From: Arenibacter sp040216555
Lineage (GTDB): Bacteria > Bacteroidota > Bacteroidia > Flavobacteriales > Flavobacteriaceae
Length of the DNA: 64,000 nucleotides
NCBI GenBank assembly: GCA_040216555.1
Contig: JAVJOW010000039.1
Span: forward strand, 1-64,000
Direction: 5' to 3'
Both the position numbers and the translations under genes were made by a program. Positions 60,916 to 64,000 of this stretch are shown in pieces (the first letter of the stretch is position 1; each line of letters starts with the position of its first letter). The notes beneath the pieces are model-generated. The model was given only the letters and a program-made list of their open reading frames with translations, ran no database searches and was not told the DNA's origin.

Positions 60916-62400
60916 TTATTTATTTATAATGATTAGTTCCAATTCTTTTTTCCAATTTTCATAGGCCAATTGATATGCACTTTTATCCCCTTTGGGCTTA
61001 AAAGTCTTTACATGGTCGTTATTGGTTATATAGGTTCCGAATTTTTCAAAACCTCCTTCATTGATTCCGGCTGCCCTGGCCGCACCAATGGCCCCAGTGG
61101 TATTATAAATTTCAATGTCCTGCGACACTAAGGTCGATACGGTATCGGAAAAAATTTCCGACCTGAATAAATTATCATTGCCCGCACGCATTACCTCAAT
61201 GGATATGCCGTCCGATTTCAAGATTTCCATTCCATAGACAAAGGAAAATGCTATCCCTTCCAAAGCTGCCCTACAAACATGTGCCTTTGTGTGATTATTA
61301 AGGTTGATGTTGACCAGTCTGGTTCCAATATCCTTGTTGTTGAGCATACGCTCTGCTCCGTTTCCAAACGGAATTAGACATACACCGTCCGAACCTATTG
61401 GAATTTCCGAAGCCAAGGAGTTCATTTCCTCATAGGACTCCACATCCAGATTGTTCAAAAGCCAGCGGTACTGAATTCCGGCACCATTGATATTCAGTAA
61501 TTTCCCTACTCTTGGATTCTGCTTGCTGTAATTGACGTGGGCAAAATTATTCACTCTGGTGCTTTCTTTGCCCGATAGACTATCCGTAACCGCATAGACC
61601 ACTCCGGAAGTACCTCCCGTGGCAGCAACTTCCCCTGGATTGAACACATTAAGTGCCAAGGCATTATTGGGTTGATCCCCTGCCCTGTATAATATAGGTG
61701 TACCTACTGCCAAACCACTTTCTTGGGCCCCTTTGGCATCCACTGCGGATTGAAGTCCAAAAGTATCCACAATATCCGGGATAAAGGACTTGGGAATACC
61801 ATAATGCTCCAAAAGCAAATCTGCTACCGCATCTTCTTTGAAATCCCAAAGGATTCCCTCCGATAATCCAGAAATAGTGGTGTTGATCACATTTGAAAAA
61901 CGATAGGCTATATAATCTCCCGGCAGCATTAACTTATCTGCCAACTGATAAAGGTTTGGTTCATTTTCCTTTACCCATTTTAATTTAGAGGCCGTAAAGT
62001 TTGCCGGGGAATTCAATAAATGGGCCTTACATATTTCTTCCCCTATTTCGGCATATGCTTTTCTACCTATTTCAACAGCACGACTATCGCACCAAATAAT
62101 GGACTTTCGCACGGGCTCCCCCTGTTTATCCACCAACACCAAACCATGCATCTGGTAGGCAATGCCAACACCTATTATTTGAGCTGGTTCTACAGCGTAC
62201 TTTTCTTTTATTTTTTTAATGCCACTACAGACATATCCCCACCACTCTTTGGGATCTTGTTCTGCCCAACCATTTTTCAGGGCCAGCATTTCCATTTCAG
62301 TTTCCGGTTCCTGTACCACCCCAACACTTTTTCCTGTTGCTACCTCCACCAAAGCCACCTTAATTGAAGAGCTGCCAATATCCAAACCCAAATAATACAT
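60916..62400 (-). CDS. xylB: Xylulokinase XylB
   Basis: A 494-residue FGGY-family carbohydrate kinase that phosphorylates D-xylulose. The N-terminal ATPase core begins YYLGLDIGSSSIKVALVEV. ICKAHLL and the mid-domain AGDQPNNALALNVFNPGEVAATGGTSGV (FGGY sugar and phosphate segment) follow. The chosen start is the ATG at 62400 (MYYLGLDIG); a TTG at 62409 would add three residues and has no support. The first gene of xylB-xylA-lacI; the operator and a -7 box lie upstream. Confidence 0.94.
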   Translation of the reverse strand: MYYLGLDIGSSSIKVALVEVATGKSVGVVQEPETEMEMLALKNGWAEQDPKEWWGYVCSGIKKIKEKYAVEPAQIIGVGIAYQMHGLVLVDKQGEPVRKSIIWCDSRAVEIGRKAYAEIGEEICKAHLLNSPANFTASKLKWVKENEPNLYQLADKLMLPGDYIAYRFSNVINTTISGLSEGILWDFKEDAVADLLLEHYGIPKSFIPDIVDTFGLQSAVDAKGAQESGLAVGTPILYRAGDQPNNALALNVFNPGEVAATGGTSGVVYAVTDSLSGKESTRVNNFAHVNYSKQNPRVGKLLNINGAGIQYRWLLNNLDVESYEEMNSLASEIPIGSDGVCLIPFGNGAERMLNNKDIGTRLVNINLNNHTKAHVCRAALEGIAFSFVYGMEILKSDGISIEVMRAGNDNLFRSEIFSDTVSTLVSQDIEIYNTTGAIGAARAAGINEGGFEKFGTYITNNDHVKTFKPKGDKSAYQLAYENWKKELELIIINK

Positions 62401-62456
62401 ATGTCTCAAAATTTTATAGGATAAATTTCCAATATGGAAAACCTAGAAGAACCAAT

Positions 62457-62623
62457 CAAATATATTAAAATCTATATCATGACTAACATTTTGACTCACA
62501 GGGAATGAAAAAGCCAAAGTATGGACCTAAAAACACACTAAACCAGATTAAGTGTTAAAAAATTGAAAATCAGATAGTTATAAAATTTTCGTGTTATAAC
62601 GAAACTTTCCGAAAACGCTTTCG
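62457..62623 (-). promoter_or_regulatory. xyl operon promoter and LacI-type operator
   Basis: A perfect -7 box TATATTTG (minus, 62464 to 62457) lies about 57 nt before the xylB start. Upstream, CGAAAACGCTTTCG (62610-62623) has the centre and arms of a LacI-family operator. Next to it is a separate dyad with arms TTTCGT and ACGAAA around GTTATA (62587-62604). The operator lies more than 140 nt upstream of the -7 box, so looping or a second promoter would be needed. Confidence 0.5.
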
Positions 62624-62694
62624 TAGAATTAGGGAATCTGAGTCGACATTGAATACTACACCTTATCCGACTATTTTCCAGCCTATTACTAATA

Positions 62695-63279
62695 TTATTC
62701 CTTTTTCTTGCTCACTAGACCTTTGGTAAACTCGTTCAAAGTTTCTACTTTTTCCTCGAAATCCCCTTTAATGGTTTTTCTGAATTCGTTTAAATTTTGC
62801 ACCAAATCATCTATGTTCTCAGGAATTACGTCTTCAAAAAATTGACGTAGGCGTTTGGCAGTAGTGGGCGACTTACCATTAGTGGAGATGGCGACTTTTA
62901 CATTGCCCTTTGTTACGATTCCTCCCATATAAAAATCGCAAAAAGGAGGATTATCAGCTACATTCACCAGGATATGCTTTTCCCGGCAATCGTGATATAC
63001 TTGTTCGTTTACCGAAACTTTATCTGTGGTGGCGATAACCATATGCCGCCCTTCCAAGTATGTTTTATTATATAAATCCTTGGTTATTTTTACTTGGTGC
63101 TTATTGGCAAGCTCCAAAGTTTCCTTCAAAAATTCTGGCGCCACCATTTCTACTTGGGCTTGGGGACTGCATTTAAGCATAAAGGTCAGTTTTTCCAAAC
63201 CAACATTTCCTCCTCCAACTATTAAAATATTTAGTTGGGATACCTTTAAAAAAATAGGGTATAATTCATTCCTTTCCAT
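62695..63279 (-). CDS. Precorrin-2 dehydrogenase (siroheme synthase N-terminal domain, Met8/CysG type)
   Basis: A 194-residue protein of the CysG N-terminal type, oxidising precorrin-2 to sirohydrochlorin. The NAD-binding Rossmann glycines are in LNILIVGGGNVGLEKLTF (about 16-33) and the conserved VNVADNPPFCDFYMGG block and ISTNGKSPTTAKRLRQF follow. The uroporphyrinogen methyltransferase half of a full CysG is absent and no cobA, nitrite or sulfite reductase gene is in the window. It is therefore an isolated siroheme gene here. Sirohydrochlorin ferrochelatase activity is possible, since some members do both. Confidence 0.88.
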   Translation of the reverse strand: MERNELYPIFLKVSQLNILIVGGGNVGLEKLTFMLKCSPQAQVEMVAPEFLKETLELANKHQVKITKDLYNKTYLEGRHMVIATTDKVSVNEQVYHDCREKHILVNVADNPPFCDFYMGGIVTKGNVKVAISTNGKSPTTAKRLRQFFEDVIPENIDDLVQNLNEFRKTIKGDFEEKVETLNEFTKGLVSKKKE

Positions 63280-63601
63280 ACGTCCAACAGGATTATTATT
63301 ATTTCATTGAATAAACGCCTTTTACATTCACCTCTAAAAAAGGGGTTTCCAAAATTTTAAAAACCGATTCGTTCAAAGATAAGGTACAAAATCCTAGACC
63401 TTCCATCATTTTTAGTAGATTTTGCCAGACACAAAGGTGTTTTTGTTAATTCAGTAGAATAACGTGTTTATTTTTTTTATTGCCATGGCCAAAAGTGCTA
63501 ATTTCGATACCCGTAACTCTAAACTAACATTATACATTGCCATTAGGTTTGCTTTTTAAAAAAATACGCCACGGGCATCATTACAACTCAACATTTCAAT
63601 T
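63280..63601. other. Intergenic region with promoter of the GH92 gene
   Basis: The precorrin-2 and GH92 genes diverge, so this region serves both. A perfect -7 box TAGGTTTG (63544-63551) lies 50 nt before the GH92 start on the plus strand. No gene or clear operator was seen in the rest. Confidence 0.5.
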
Positions 63602-64000
63602 ATGACCAATTATACCAACTTGAAAAATCTAATCTTATCCCTATTGCTACTGTATACCTGTGTAACCAATGCACAAGAAGCTGTAGATTATGTTAACCCA
63701 CTGGTTGGCACAGATTCCAAGCCCAGCATGTCTAACGGAAATACCTACCCTGCCATAGCCATGCCTTGGGGAATGAACTTTTGGACGCCACAAACAGGAA
63801 AAATGGGAGATGGTTGGGCATACACCTACGCTGCCGATAAAATAAGGGGCTTTAAACAAACCCATCAACCTTCCCCATGGATGAACGATTACGGTCAGTT
63901 TGCCATTATGCCACTTACCGGAAAACTGCGCTTTACAGAAGACCACAGGGCCAGTTGGTATTCCCACAAATCAGAAATCGTAAAGCCACATTATTACAGT
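63602..64000 (+). CDS. GH92-family alpha-mannosidase, 5' part only
   Basis: The first 133 codons of a glycoside hydrolase family 92 exo-alpha-mannosidase, running off the window end. The start MTNYTNLKNLILSLLLLYTC is a signal peptide ending near T-N-A-Q. It is followed by VDYVNPLVGTDS, SNGNTYPAIAMPWGMNFWTP and IRGFKQTHQPSPWMNDYGQF, which are strong GH92 N-terminal signatures. GH92 enzymes trim mannose from mannans and N-glycans in the periplasm or cell surface. Other glycan-use genes may lie beyond the window. Confidence 0.93.
   Translation, partial: MTNYTNLKNLILSLLLLYTCVTNAQEAVDYVNPLVGTDSKPSMSNGNTYPAIAMPWGMNFWTPQTGKMGDGWAYTYAADKIRGFKQTHQPSPWMNDYGQFAIMPLTGKLRFTEDHRASWYSHKSEIVKPHYYS

Overview
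The window reads as chromosome from a marine-type member of the Flavobacteriaceae (Bacteroidota), close in flavour to Maribacter, Zobellia or Arenibacter. The basis is AT-rich DNA, TAnnTTTG-type -7 promoter boxes, a fused CcoNO cytochrome oxidase subunit, Bacteroidota-type families (DUF4407, DUF4230, M56/TonB sensors, GH92, four-helix-bundle protein) and protein ends typical of the group. The genus is an inference. No prophage, conjugative element, IS transposase, CRISPR array or rRNA gene was seen.

Layout. 1-295: tRNA-Leu-like fragments carrying palindromic inserts. 296-4656: M20 dipeptidase and a BlaI/M56 sensor pair. 4657-6807: intergenic repeats surrounding one CBS-domain gene. 6808-14332: assorted single genes (DUF4407, DUF457-type hydrolase, membrane MutS-like ATPase, YjbR, GNAT, Dabb, DUF4230, DUF4260, cyclase, GIY-YIG). 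14360-16643: hemW and ruvC, separated by a broken four-helix-bundle gene inside a 17-bp inverted repeat and next to a heptamer array. 16676-21381: lipoprotein, TPR protein and a second BlaI/M56 pair whose sensor carries two TonB-like domains. 21382-22417: about 1 kb of hairpin-rich DNA without a gene. 22418-24430: DUF456, nitroreductase, LysR. 24510-35240: the histidine-degradation genes hutH-hutI-hutU and hutG, with a three-gene glycosyltransferase/methyltransferase block between hutU and hutG. 35289-38891: homogentisate dioxygenase, a likely small RNA, a Nudix-type regulator, a small membrane protein and a universal stress protein. 39161-51667: Fnr-type regulator and the cbb3 oxidase cluster (ccoI, ccoS, ccoNO, ccoQ, ccoP, ccoG, fixH, SafE-like), with a cytochrome-bearing dehydrogenase between ccoI and ccoS. 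51819-56173: PIG-L deacetylase, amidohydrolase, second universal stress protein, hemN. 56448-62400: sugar nucleotidyltransferase and kinase, then xylB-xylA-lacI. 62695-64000: precorrin-2 dehydrogenase and the 5' end of a GH92 alpha-mannosidase.

How the genes fit together. The clearest functional unit is microaerobic/anaerobic respiration. An Fnr/Crp-type regulator, the copper ATPase CcoI, the cbb3 oxidase operon, an anaerobic-type HemN and a universal stress protein are all in this window. Four of their upstream regions carry a TGAY-N4-RTCA dyad exactly 23 nt before a TAnnTTTR -7 box. That geometry puts the regulator near -41.5, as for a class II activator, and is the strongest regulatory signal I found. 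The other units are catabolic: histidine to glutamate (hut), the homogentisate step of tyrosine degradation, xylose entry (xylAB under a LacI repressor) and mannan trimming (GH92). Two BlaI/M56 pairs are separate sensor modules, and three perfect operator-like dyads precede the second BlaI gene.

I found no single large undescribed system. Best leads: the Fnr site geometry, the inverted-repeat four-helix-bundle cassette, the candidate small RNA at 36648-36762, the glycosylation-like block in the hut region and the composite repeats around the CBS gene.
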